From positions 1-64,000 of the forward strand of contig NZ_LR732537.1 in the NCBI RefSeq assembly GCF_902506425.1: 64,000 nucleotides of DNA, written 5' to 3'. Source of the DNA: Novosphingobium sp. 9U (lineage in GTDB: Bacteria > Pseudomonadota > Alphaproteobacteria > Sphingomonadales > Sphingomonadaceae). Shown here one piece after another: positions 45,700-53,920 of the stretch (within the stretch, counting starts at the first letter, position 1; every line of letters begins with the position of its first letter). The notes below the pieces were generated by a model. It was not told the origin of the DNA and did no database searches. It was given only the letters and a program-made list of their open reading frames with translations. Position numbers and translations under genes: made by a program.

Positions 45700-46526
45700 G
45701 GCGTTTCATTCCCCCTGCTTGGATACACGGCGGCTGGCCCGTACTTCTCGTAGGGCACTGGCGCTGTGCGGCACATGTAGACTTCGGGCTCCGGCTGAGC
45801 CTCGATCGTGAACCCGGCTGCGCGTAGCATCCCGGCGCTGCAGGCCGCGTTAGGCGCCCACCAGTTGGTCCAGTCGTTGGCGAACGACTTCTCGATGAAG
45901 TGCATCTTCGGATAAGCCGGATCGTCGAAAATCGGCGAAGGCTTCCAAGTGCCCTCGACAAAGAAGGGGTGCTCCTCTGGCACGTCGATCGTGTCGCGCG
46001 AACCCTGCTGCATCGTCTGGAACAGCATCATGTCGCCGGCCACGTGCTCGCGGATCAGGTCGAGCGCCAGCAACGGATGCCGCAAGTGATAGAGCACGCC
46101 CATGAAGATCACGAGGTCGAACTTCTCACCCAGTGCGCCGACATCGTAAACCGAGTGGTTGCGGTACTCGATGTCGCCGAAGCCCAGAGCATCGGATGCG
46201 AAGCGGGCCTGCGCCAGGTAGCGGTCGTCACTGTCGATACCAAGCACGCGAGCAGCGCCGCGACGCTTCATCTCGACCGAATAGAAGCCGGCGTTGCAGC
46301 CGATGTCGAGCACGCTCTTGCCGGTGAGATCGGCCGGGATGACGTGGGCGAACCCTTCGTACTTGAAGCGGGGATAGTCGCCGAGGAAGTGATTGGGCGC
46401 GGTCGTAATGCCGTGTCCCAGGTCGATGTTCTGGAACCAGGGTCCGAGCGCTTCGACTTGCGCGCGGATGGCGGACGTGTCGTTGGCGCGGGCCCGATCG
46501 GACCGGGTAAGCGGCAGGCTACTCAT
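45696..46526 (-). CDS. CmoB/DUF1698-like SAM-dependent methyltransferase
   Basis: A 276-residue class I methyltransferase with motif I VLDIGCNAGFYS (about 72-83) and post-motifs VLGIDSDDRYLAQAR and VIFMGVLYHLRHPL, the latter typical of CmoB-like enzymes. It is not a housekeeping tRNA enzyme by context: it lies between the phosphatase and glycosidase genes and overlaps both (ATGA, GTGA). It may O-methylate a sugar or cyclitol, which is inference. Longer upstream frames are antisense noise; the start MSSLPLTRSD sits on the phosphatase stop. Confidence 0.85.
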   Translation of the reverse strand: MSSLPLTRSDRARANDTSAIRAQVEALGPWFQNIDLGHGITTAPNHFLGDYPRFKYEGFAHVIPADLTGKSVLDIGCNAGFYSVEMKRRGAARVLGIDSDDRYLAQARFASDALGFGDIEYRNHSVYDVGALGEKFDLVIFMGVLYHLRHPLLALDLIREHVAGDMMLFQTMQQGSRDTIDVPEEHPFFVEGTWKPSPIFDDPAYPKMHFIEKSFANDWTNWWAPNAACSAGMLRAAGFTIEAQPEPEVYMCRTAPVPYEKYGPAAVYPSRGNETP

Positions 46527-47119
46527 GCATATGTCTCGTTCAAGCTCAGCACCTTGGCACCCCATGGGCCCACAGCCAGGCGCGTGACGGAGGCAGGGTC
46601 GATGTCGAAGCGGCCATAGTGGTCCAGGCTGAGGCCGAGCACGTGCGCGACGACGGCGCGGATGATGTCGCAATGGCTGACCATGGCCACCGTCTGGCCG
46701 GACGAGTTGAGAGCGACGCTCTCGATATACCGCCACGCGCGCGCCTGTGCGTCGGCCATGCTCTCACCATTAGGAGCGACCGCGGTAGATCGCGCCTCGT
46801 TCCAGGTCGACCACTGTGGGTCGCCCTCAAGTTCCACGAAGGCACGGCCCGACCAGTCGCCGAAGTCGAGTTCGTTGAGCGGCGCCGCCACTTCGGCCGC
46901 GATGCCGTGCCGCTCGGCCACCGTGCGCGCAGTCTCCTGCGCACGCTGGACAGGGCTCGTGTGGATGGCGGCGATCGGCTCGCCGGCCAATCTGTCGGCC
47001 AGCGCGCTTGCCTGCCAGATGCCGTCGTGGCTGAGGGCGATGTCGGGTGTGCGCCCCGAAAGGATGCGGCCGAGGTGCGAATGCGCTGCGTGACGGATCA
47101 GCAGGATCGTTGCAGTCAC
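46523..47119 (-). CDS. Histidine phosphatase family protein
   Basis: A 198-residue phosphoglycerate-mutase-like phosphatase. The phospho-acceptor motif is LIRHAAHS (R9-H10, with Ala for the usual Gly), followed by SPVQRAQETA, the acidic ELDFGDWSG and the second catalytic His in VSHCDIIR. Substrates in this family range from sugar phosphates to alpha-ribazole phosphate. As first gene of an operon with ino1 it might release free inositol from its phosphate, which is speculative. The GTG start has a very strong AAGGAGGAG immediately upstream. Confidence 0.88.
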   Translation of the reverse strand: MTATILLIRHAAHSHLGRILSGRTPDIALSHDGIWQASALADRLAGEPIAAIHTSPVQRAQETARTVAERHGIAAEVAAPLNELDFGDWSGRAFVELEGDPQWSTWNEARSTAVAPNGESMADAQARAWRYIESVALNSSGQTVAMVSHCDIIRAVVAHVLGLSLDHYGRFDIDPASVTRLAVGPWGAKVLSLNETYA

Positions 47120-47254
47120 ATCTCCTCCTTCCGCCAGAAAGCACCCCCGCAGATACGGTCCATGCATCAACAAGGCGTGCCAAGCTTTGTTCCTGCATGA
47201 ACTGCCTGTGCGCCAAATTGTTGCTGTGCATCGACCAACGGAAAAGTGCCGAAT

Positions 47255-47280
47255 AACAATTGTTAGTTCAAGATAGTTCC
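47255..47280 (-). promoter_or_regulatory. EcfG-type promoter of the leftward cluster operon
   Basis: On the minus strand GGGAAC (47281-47276), 18 bp, GTT (47257-47255). The spacing is identical to the katE and 60057 sites. It would give a 5' leader of about 130 nt before the phosphatase gene. A 12-bp dyad TAACAATTGTTA (47254-47265) overlaps the -10 and could be a regulator site. Confidence 0.55.
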
Positions 47281-47291
47281 CGCGATATCTG

Positions 47292-47316
47292 GGAACAAAG
47301 AGGATGAAGAAGCTTT
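47292..47316 (+). promoter_or_regulatory. EcfG-type promoter of the rightward cluster operon
   Basis: GGGAAC (47291-47296), 18 bp, TT. Its -35 is the mirror image of the minus-strand one, 9 bp away (GTTCCC-N9-GGGAAC), forming a back-to-back divergent pair. The start point would be near 47323, with a leader of about 27 nt and AGGGGA before the ATG at 47350. The -10 match is weaker (CTTTG). Confidence 0.45.
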
Positions 47317-47349
47317 GTGGCTTCCGGACGCTACTTAGCGAGGGGACTC

Positions 47350-48474
47350 ATGGGCGAAACAGTGCTGATCACGGGCGGGGCGGGCTTCATCGGCTGCCAC
47401 GTCGGACGCGAACTTCTGCGGCGCGGTCATCGCGTCATAGCGCTGGATAGCCTGATCGAGCAAGTGCACGGCGCCGATGCCAGCGGCACGCGTCCACCGT
47501 TCCTGGAGCCCGAGATCGAGCTGATCGAAGGCGATGTGCGCGATGGGGAGGCTGTCGCCAAGGCGCTCAAGGGTGTGGACAGCGTCATCCACCTCGCCGC
47601 CGAAGTCGGCGTCGGCCAGTCGATGTATGAGGTGGAGCGCTACACCTCCACTAACGACGTCGGCACCGCCGTGCTGTTCGAGCAACTGATCGATAACCCG
47701 GTTCGCCGCGTTGTCACTGCTTCGTCGATGAGCATCTATGGCGAGGGTCTCTATCGCGACGCCGATGGCGAGCTGGTGCAGGATGCCGCGCGTGCGACCT
47801 TGCGTGATGGCCAAGCCAACTGGGAGCCGGTCGACAAGCAAGGCCGTCCGCTGACGCCGGTCGCCACGCCGGAGTGGAAGCAGCCCAATCTCTCCTCGAT
47901 CTACGCGCTGAACAAGTACGTGCAGGAGCGCACCACCCACATCATGGCGCCGCCCTACGGCATCGAAGGCGTGTGCTTGCGTCTGTTCAACGTCTATGGC
48001 GCTGGCCAGGCGCTCTCCAACCCTTACACCGGTGTGCTGGCGATCTTCGCGTCGCGCTTCCTTAACGGCCAATCGCCGATGATCTTCGAAGACGGCGAGC
48101 AGCGCCGCGACTTCGTGCACGTGCGCGACGTGGCGCGCGCTTTCGCGACCGCGCTGGAAAGCCCCGCAGCGCCCGGCGGCACCTACAACGTCGGTTCGGG
48201 CCGCGACATCTCGGTCAAGCAGGTCGCCGAGGAACTCGCCAAGGCGATGGGCCGCAACGACCTCACTGCCGAGATCGTCGGCAAGGCGCGCATCGGCGAC
48301 ATCCGCCACTGCTTCTGCGACACCACCAACGCGCGTGAGCAGTTGGGCATTGAGGCGACCGAGGACTTCACCGAGGGCTTGGTCGAGCTCGCCGAATGGG
48401 TCGGCCAGCAAACCGCAACCGACCACGTCGAAAAGGCGCGCAAGGAGCTCGAAGCACGCGGATTGGTCGCATGA
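47350..48474 (+). CDS. NAD-dependent sugar-nucleotide epimerase/dehydratase
   Basis: A 374-residue extended SDR. The NAD loop is ITGGAGFIGCHVG (about 6-18), the Ser is in TASSMSIYG and the catalytic pair in YALNKYVQE (YxxxK). FNVYGAGQALSNPYTGVLAIF and FEDGEQRRDFVHVRDVARA are sugar-nucleotide epimerase motifs; the long insert before the YxxxK resembles dTDP-rhamnose 4-epimerase-like proteins. AGGGGA lies 4-9 nt before the ATG. First gene of the rightward operon, coupled by ATGA to the next epimerase. Confidence 0.9.
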   Translation: MGETVLITGGAGFIGCHVGRELLRRGHRVIALDSLIEQVHGADASGTRPPFLEPEIELIEGDVRDGEAVAKALKGVDSVIHLAAEVGVGQSMYEVERYTSTNDVGTAVLFEQLIDNPVRRVVTASSMSIYGEGLYRDADGELVQDAARATLRDGQANWEPVDKQGRPLTPVATPEWKQPNLSSIYALNKYVQERTTHIMAPPYGIEGVCLRLFNVYGAGQALSNPYTGVLAIFASRFLNGQSPMIFEDGEQRRDFVHVRDVARAFATALESPAAPGGTYNVGSGRDISVKQVAEELAKAMGRNDLTAEIVGKARIGDIRHCFCDTTNAREQLGIEATEDFTEGLVELAEWVGQQTATDHVEKARKELEARGLVA

Positions 48475-49541
48475 CGCAGACCGTCCTCGTCACCGGCGGT
48501 GCCGGGTTCATCGGCTCTAACCTTGCCGACCGGCTTGCGTCCGAAGGTCACCGTGTGCGCATCTACGACGCGCTGATGCGGCCGGGCGTCGACCGCAACC
48601 TCGAGTGGCTGATCGAGCGGCATGGCGACAAGATCGAACCGGTGCTGGCCGATGTGCGAGAGCCGGAGAAGCTGGCGGCGGCGGTCGAGGGCGTGGACGC
48701 GGCGTTCCATTTTGCCGCGCAAGTCGCGGTGACCACCAGCATGGTCGATCCTGCGTCCGATCTGGCTATCAACATCAACGGGACCTTCAACCTGCTCGAA
48801 GCTGCGCGCGCGCAGCCAAAGCCGGTGCCGGTCATCTTCGCCTCGACCAACAAGGTCTATGGCGATCTCGTGCAGTTCGGCTCGCATCTCACTGCACAGG
48901 GCCACTACCCCGAAGACGCGGAACTGGCAAAGCAGGGCGTCTCCGAAGCCCAGCCGCTCGACTTCCACACGCCGTACGGTGTGTCGAAGGGTGCGGCCGA
49001 CCAGTATGTGCTCGACTACGCGCGCAGCTACGATCTGCCCACCGCGGTCGTGCGCATGAGCTGCGTCTATGGCGAACGGCAGATGGGCACCGAGGACCAG
49101 GGCTGGGTCGCGCACTTCCTGATCCAGGCGCTGCAAGGCAATCCCATCACCCTCTACGGCGACGGCCACCAGGTCCGCGACGTGCTTTACGTCGGCGATG
49201 CGGTGGAGGCGTACCTCGCCGCGTGGCGCCAGATCGACAAGGTCAAGGGGCAGGTCTTCAACCTGGGCGGCGGGCCGGCCAATGCGGTCAGCCTGCGCAA
49301 TCTGCTCGACACCATGGCCGAGACGCTGGGTTGCCGGCTCGATGTGCGCTCGTCCGACTGGCGTCCGGGCGACCAGCGCTGGTTCGTCGCCGATACGCGC
49401 AAGATCGACGCCACGCTCGGCCTGCCCGAGAAGCTCGGCTGGCGCAGCGGCGTCGCGCGGTTGGCCGAATGGCTCGCGGCGGAGCGCGGGATCGATCTTC
49501 CCGCGCAGCCCGCTCCGCTCGCCACGGCAGGGGCACACTGA
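48471..49541 (+). CDS. NAD-dependent sugar-nucleotide epimerase (CDP-paratose/tyvelose epimerase-like)
   Basis: A 356-residue extended SDR. The NAD loop VTGGAGFIGSNLADRL is at about 7-22, STNKVYGD and PYGVSKGAADQYVLDYAR hold the catalytic Ser-Tyr-Lys set, and GDGHQVRDVLYVGDAVEAYLAAW follows. The NKVYGD and QVRDVLY patterns resemble CDP-paratose 2-epimerases. With the flanking SDRs it would supply an unusual activated sugar to the glycosyltransferases. It overlaps the upstream gene (ATGA) and the downstream one (TGATG). Confidence 0.88.
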   Translation: MTQTVLVTGGAGFIGSNLADRLASEGHRVRIYDALMRPGVDRNLEWLIERHGDKIEPVLADVREPEKLAAAVEGVDAAFHFAAQVAVTTSMVDPASDLAININGTFNLLEAARAQPKPVPVIFASTNKVYGDLVQFGSHLTAQGHYPEDAELAKQGVSEAQPLDFHTPYGVSKGAADQYVLDYARSYDLPTAVVRMSCVYGERQMGTEDQGWVAHFLIQALQGNPITLYGDGHQVRDVLYVGDAVEAYLAAWRQIDKVKGQVFNLGGGPANAVSLRNLLDTMAETLGCRLDVRSSDWRPGDQRWFVADTRKIDATLGLPEKLGWRSGVARLAEWLAAERGIDLPAQPAPLATAGAH

Positions 49542-50638
49542 TGAGCCGACGCATCACGCGCCTGCTGATGACGGTCGATGCGGTCGGCGGTGTCTGGCAA
49601 TATGCAACCGAGCTCGCCTGCGCGCTCCGCCCGCTCGGCTTCGAGACGGTGCTCGCCGTGCTCGGCCCGCCGCCCGCGCCCGAACAGCGAGACGCGATCA
49701 AGCGCTGCAAGGGCGTCAAGCTGGTCGAAACCGGGCTGCCGCTCGACTGGACGAGCGAGGCGACCTCGACCCGCCGCGCTGCTGCGGAACTCGCAGCGCT
49801 CGCCCGGCGCGAGAAGGTCGATCTGATCCACCTGAACTCGCCCGCGCTGGCAGCCGGGCAGGCCTGGTCCGCGCCGGTCGTGGCGGTGGCGCACGGGTGC
49901 CTGGCAAGCTGGTGGGACGCCGCGCGCACTGAGCCGCTCGATCCCGTTTTCGTCTGGCATCGCGAGATGATGGCGCAAGCCTTTCGCACCTGCGACCGCG
50001 TGATCGCGCCATCGGCCAGCTTCGCCGAGACGCTGCGCCGCATTTACGCTCTCCCGACCGCGCCGCAGGTGGTGTACAACGGACGTGCGCTACCGGCCCG
50101 CGTGCGTGCGACTGCCGGCACCAACAGTGCACTCACCGCCGGACGGATGTGGGACGAGGTCAAGAACCTTGCCACGCTGGACCAAGCGGCCGCCCTGATA
50201 TCATACCCGTTCTGCGCTGCCGGCTCCTTGACCGCGCCGCACGGCGAAACCGCCAGCGCCAGCCACTTGCGCCTGCTCGGCCAACTCGATGCCGCTGCGT
50301 TCGCTGCCAAGCTGGAGCAACGTCCCGTGTTCGTCTCCGCCGCCACGTTCGAGCCCTTCGGCCTGGCCGTGCTGGAAGCGGCCGGTGCCCGTTGCCCGCT
50401 GGTGCTCTCCGACATCCCGACCTTCCGCGAACTATGGGACGGCGCCGCCGTCTTCGTGGATCCTCTCGATGCGCCGGGTTTCGCAAGTGCTGTCGAGGCC
50501 ATCGTTCGTGATCCCGGCCGGCGTGATGCCCTGGGAGAAGCGGCGCATTCCCGTGCCCAGCGCTATGCGCCCGAGCGCATGGCAGGGCTAATGGCCGAGC
50601 ACTACCGTGACCTCCTGGCGGCGAGGCTTGCGGCATGA
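49541..50638 (+). CDS. Glycosyltransferase, GT4/GT-B type
   Basis: A 365-residue GT-B glycosyltransferase. The N-terminal domain begins LLMTVDAVGGVWQYATELA, where GGVWQY corresponds to the acceptor loop. The C-terminal donor domain has SAATFEPFGLAVLEAAGARCPLVLSDIPTFRELW, the E-x7-E motif typical of GT4. Donor and acceptor are unknown. The ATG overlaps the epimerase stop by one base and its own stop overlaps the next gene (ATGA). Confidence 0.88.
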   Translation: MSRRITRLLMTVDAVGGVWQYATELACALRPLGFETVLAVLGPPPAPEQRDAIKRCKGVKLVETGLPLDWTSEATSTRRAAAELAALARREKVDLIHLNSPALAAGQAWSAPVVAVAHGCLASWWDAARTEPLDPVFVWHREMMAQAFRTCDRVIAPSASFAETLRRIYALPTAPQVVYNGRALPARVRATAGTNSALTAGRMWDEVKNLATLDQAAALISYPFCAAGSLTAPHGETASASHLRLLGQLDAAAFAAKLEQRPVFVSAATFEPFGLAVLEAAGARCPLVLSDIPTFRELWDGAAVFVDPLDAPGFASAVEAIVRDPGRRDALGEAAHSRAQRYAPERMAGLMAEHYRDLLAARLAA

Positions 50639-51744
50639 AGATCGTCTACTTCACGCACTCGCTGGACTCCTGCTGGAACCATGGCAACGCGCACTTCCTA
50701 CGCGGCGTGCTCGACGAACTGCTCGAGCGCGGCCACGAAGTCGCAGTCTTCGAGCCCGAGGACTCCTGGAGCCGCGCCAACCTGGTTGCCGACCATGGCA
50801 CCGAAGGGCTCGGCGCCTATCGCATGGCTTATCCGCGGCTGAACTCAACCCGTTACGCTGCCGATGCCGATCCTGCGGAGCTCGCCGACGGCGCCGACCT
50901 CGTGATCGTCCACGAGTGGAACGCACACGACCTCGTCGCCAGGCTCGGCAAGGCGCGGGCAGGAGGCGCCAGCTACACCCTGCTGTTTCATGACACCCAC
51001 CATCGCGCCGTCAGCGCACCGCAGGAGATGGAAGCCTACGACCTCTCCGCCTACGATGGCGTGCTCGCCTTTGGTGAGACGCTAAGCGAAGTTTATCGCG
51101 AGCGTGGCTGGGGCAACCGGGTCTGGACCTGGCACGAAGCCGCCGACACCCGCCGCTTCCACCCTCCGGCCGAGGAAGGCACGCGCTCAGGCCTCGTGTG
51201 GATCGGCAACTGGGGCGATGGCGAGCGTACGCAAGAGCTGCAGGACTTTCTGTTCGGTCCTGCCCAGGCCGCCGGCCTGCCGCTCGACGTCTATGGCGTG
51301 CGCTACCCGGACGAGGCCAAGGCAATCCTCGCGAAGTTCGGCGTGCGCTATCACGGGTGGGCGGCGAACGCCGCGGCGCCGGAGATCTTCGCACGTCACC
51401 TGGCGACAGCGCACGTCCCGCGTCGGTTCTACTCGACGATCCTGCCCGGCATTCCGACCATCCGCGTGTTCGAGGCGCTCGCCAGCGGCATCCCGCTCGT
51501 CAGCGCGCCCTGGGACGATGCCGAGGGTCTGTTCCGCCCCGGTTGGGACTACCTCGTCGCCAGCACGGGCGAGGAAATGATCGGCCACCTGAACGACCTG
51601 AAGAACGACCCAGCCTTGCGCCAAGCGCTCGTCGCCAGTGGGCTCGAGACGATCCTGGCGCGTCACACGTGCGCGCACCGGGTGGACGAATTGCTCGCGA
51701 TCGTCGGCTCGCTCACGCCCTCTTTTGCCGGAGAACCCGCTTGA
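50635..51744 (+). CDS. CgeB-like glycosyltransferase (paralogue 1 of 3)
   Basis: A 369-residue GT-B protein. The N-terminal pattern SCWNHGNAHFLRGVLDELLERGHEVAVFEPEDSW is shared with the next two gene products. The C-terminal half (SGLVWIGNWGD; PTIRVFEALASGIPLVSAPWDDAEGLF) resembles CgeB/Glyco_trans_1_2 donor domains. It probably adds one sugar each in a short chain. Overlaps both neighbours by 4 bp (ATGA, TTGA). Confidence 0.85.
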   Translation: MKIVYFTHSLDSCWNHGNAHFLRGVLDELLERGHEVAVFEPEDSWSRANLVADHGTEGLGAYRMAYPRLNSTRYAADADPAELADGADLVIVHEWNAHDLVARLGKARAGGASYTLLFHDTHHRAVSAPQEMEAYDLSAYDGVLAFGETLSEVYRERGWGNRVWTWHEAADTRRFHPPAEEGTRSGLVWIGNWGDGERTQELQDFLFGPAQAAGLPLDVYGVRYPDEAKAILAKFGVRYHGWAANAAAPEIFARHLATAHVPRRFYSTILPGIPTIRVFEALASGIPLVSAPWDDAEGLFRPGWDYLVASTGEEMIGHLNDLKNDPALRQALVASGLETILARHTCAHRVDELLAIVGSLTPSFAGEPA

Positions 51745-52829
51745 AGATCGCTTTCTACGGCTCCAGCCTGCTCTCGTCGTACTGGAATGGCGCGGCGACC
51801 TACTACCGCGGCATCCTCTCGGCGATGGCCAAGCGCGGGTACGAGATCACCTTCTATGAGCCCGATGCCTTCGGCCGCCAGCAGAACCGTGACATCGATC
51901 CTCCCGAATGGGTGCGCTCCGTGGTCTACGATGCCGACGAAACCTCGCTGCGCCGCGTGCTGGCCGAGGCGAAGGACGCCGACATCGTCGTAAAGGCTAA
52001 CGGCGTCGGCGTGTTCGACAAGGAACTGCTCGAAGGCGTGATCGCACAGGCGCGGCCGGATGCGATCAAGATCTACTGGGATGTCGATGCCGCCGCCACG
52101 CTCGACGAGATGCGCGCCGATGCCGATCATCCGGTGCGCGCGGCCTTGCCTCACCTCGACATGGTGCTGACTTATGGCGGCGGCCCGCCGGTGATCGAGG
52201 ATTACCAGGGCTTCGGCGCCAAGCAGTGCGTGCCGATCTACAATGCGCTTGATCCCGCCACTCACCACCCAGTCCCGGCGGAGCCTGCCTTCGCTTGCGA
52301 CCTGGCGTTCCTCGCCAATCGCCTGCCCGACCGCGAGGCGCGGGTGGAGGAGTTCTTCCTCAAGCCTGCCGCGGCGCTGCCGGACGCCAAGTTCCTGATC
52401 GGCGGCAACGGCTGGCACGACAAGGGCATGCCCGCCAATGTGCGCGACATCGGTCATGTCGGCACCGGCCAGCACAACGCTTTCAACTGCACGCCGCGCG
52501 CAGTGCTGAACGTGGCGCGCGAGTCCATGGCACGCATCGGCTTCTCGCCCGCGACCCGCGTGTTCGAGGCATCCGGCGCTGCCGCCTGCCTGATCACCGA
52601 CGCTTGGGAAGGCATCGAGCTGTTCCTCAAGCCGGACGAGGAAGTGCTGGTCGCCCGCGACGGTCAGGACGTGGCCGAACATGTCGCCAGCCTCACAGAA
52701 GAACGCGCGCGCGCCATCGGCCAGGCCGCACTTGCCCGCGTGCTCGCCGAGCATACGTATGACCTGCGCGGTGTCGAAGTGGACGAGGTGCTGCGCGCAG
52801 CTCGGACCAAGATGCAGGTGAGCGCGTGA
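51741..52829 (+). CDS. CgeB-like glycosyltransferase (paralogue 2 of 3)
   Basis: A 362-residue GT-B protein that starts at TTG inside the upstream stop (TTGA), giving KIAFYGSSLLSSYWNGAAT. It shares the SxWNGxAxxxRxxLxAxxxRGxExxFxExD pattern with both neighbours. The C-terminal domain has SPATRVFEASGAAACLITDAWEGIELFLKP. Donor and acceptor are unknown. The TTG start may lower its output relative to the flanking paralogues. Confidence 0.85.
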   Translation: MKIAFYGSSLLSSYWNGAATYYRGILSAMAKRGYEITFYEPDAFGRQQNRDIDPPEWVRSVVYDADETSLRRVLAEAKDADIVVKANGVGVFDKELLEGVIAQARPDAIKIYWDVDAAATLDEMRADADHPVRAALPHLDMVLTYGGGPPVIEDYQGFGAKQCVPIYNALDPATHHPVPAEPAFACDLAFLANRLPDREARVEEFFLKPAAALPDAKFLIGGNGWHDKGMPANVRDIGHVGTGQHNAFNCTPRAVLNVARESMARIGFSPATRVFEASGAAACLITDAWEGIELFLKPDEEVLVARDGQDVAEHVASLTEERARAIGQAALARVLAEHTYDLRGVEVDEVLRAARTKMQVSA

Positions 52830-53920
52830 AGCTGGTCGTCCTTGGCCTCACGCTGTCCTCCTCGTGGGGCAACGGCCACGCCACCACCTTCCGCGCGCTG
52901 CTCTCCGCCTTTGCGCGGCGCGGGCACGAGGTGCTGTTCCTGGAGCGCGACAAGCCCTGGTACGGGGACCATCGCGACTTGCCCAATCCGGACTTCTGCA
53001 GATTGCGCTACTACGATAGCGTCGAAGAGCTGGGAGAGTGGCGCGAGACGATCGCCTCTGCCGATGCGGTGATGGTCGGCTCCTACGTGCCTGAAGGAGT
53101 CGAGGTCGGCGCCTTCGTGCAAGAACATGCCCGCGGCATCGCCTGCTTCTACGACATCGACACGCCCGTGACCCTGGCCAAGCTTGCCCGTGGCGATTTC
53201 GAATACCTCTCGCCCGAACTGATTCCCGGCTACGACGTGTACTTTTCCTTCACCGGCGGACCGACACTGGACCGTCTGATGAAAGACTTTGGCTCGCCAA
53301 GTGCGAAGGCTTTGTACTGTTCGGTCGACGACACGCGCTACCAGCCGCTGCCGGTCGAGAAGCGCTGGGACCTGACGTATCTTGGCACCTACAGCGACGA
53401 TCGCCAGCCCACGCTAGAGAAGCTACTGGTCGAGACTGCGCGCCGCTGCCCGGACAAGCGCTTCGCCGTGGCCGGACCGCAATACCCCGCATCGATCGTC
53501 TGGCCCGCTAATGTCGAGCGTATCGAGCACTTGCCGCCGGCCGAGCACGCCGAATTCTACTCCGCGTCGCGCTTCACGCTGAACGTCACGCGCGCCGACA
53601 TGATCGCGGCGGGCTGGTCACCCTCGGTGCGCCTGTTCGAGGCGGGTGCCTGTGGAACTCCTATCATTTCCGACCGTTGGGCCGGGATCGAAGATGTTCT
53701 TGAACCTGGCAGCGCGATCATCCTGGCCGATACCACCGAAGATGTAATCGCCGCGCTCGACGCCGATGCGGCCCGCTTCGGCGAGGGTGCGCGCCGAGCG
53801 GTGCTGGGCGCCCACACTGCCGACTGCCGTGCTGCGCAACTCGAACGAGACTTGGAACAGGCAACCGTTACGCGCTCCGTGCCGAACACCCCGAGAGGAG
53901 ACCTTTGTGAGCAAGTCTGA
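52826..53920 (+). CDS. CgeB-like glycosyltransferase (paralogue 3 of 3)
   Basis: A 364-residue GT-B protein with a GTG start overlapping the upstream stop (GTGA). The N-terminus KLVVLGLTLSSSWGNGHATTFRALL continues the shared pattern, and the donor domain has SPSVRLFEAGACGTPIISDRWAGIEDVLEPG. It includes the block DIDTPVTLAKLARGDFEYLSPELIPGYD, found in CgeB-like proteins annotated as DUF3880. Its 3' end overlaps the next gene by 14 bp. Confidence 0.85.
   Translation: MKLVVLGLTLSSSWGNGHATTFRALLSAFARRGHEVLFLERDKPWYGDHRDLPNPDFCRLRYYDSVEELGEWRETIASADAVMVGSYVPEGVEVGAFVQEHARGIACFYDIDTPVTLAKLARGDFEYLSPELIPGYDVYFSFTGGPTLDRLMKDFGSPSAKALYCSVDDTRYQPLPVEKRWDLTYLGTYSDDRQPTLEKLLVETARRCPDKRFAVAGPQYPASIVWPANVERIEHLPPAEHAEFYSASRFTLNVTRADMIAAGWSPSVRLFEAGACGTPIISDRWAGIEDVLEPGSAIILADTTEDVIAALDADAARFGEGARRAVLGAHTADCRAAQLERDLEQATVTRSVPNTPRGDLCEQV

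Noticed and set aside
46827..47231. A 134-codon minus-strand frame starting MHSNNLAHRQF in the leader of the phosphatase gene
   Set aside because: Beyond the first 40 codons it runs through the phosphatase gene out of frame. A short leader peptide cannot be excluded, but the frame has no good Shine-Dalgarno.
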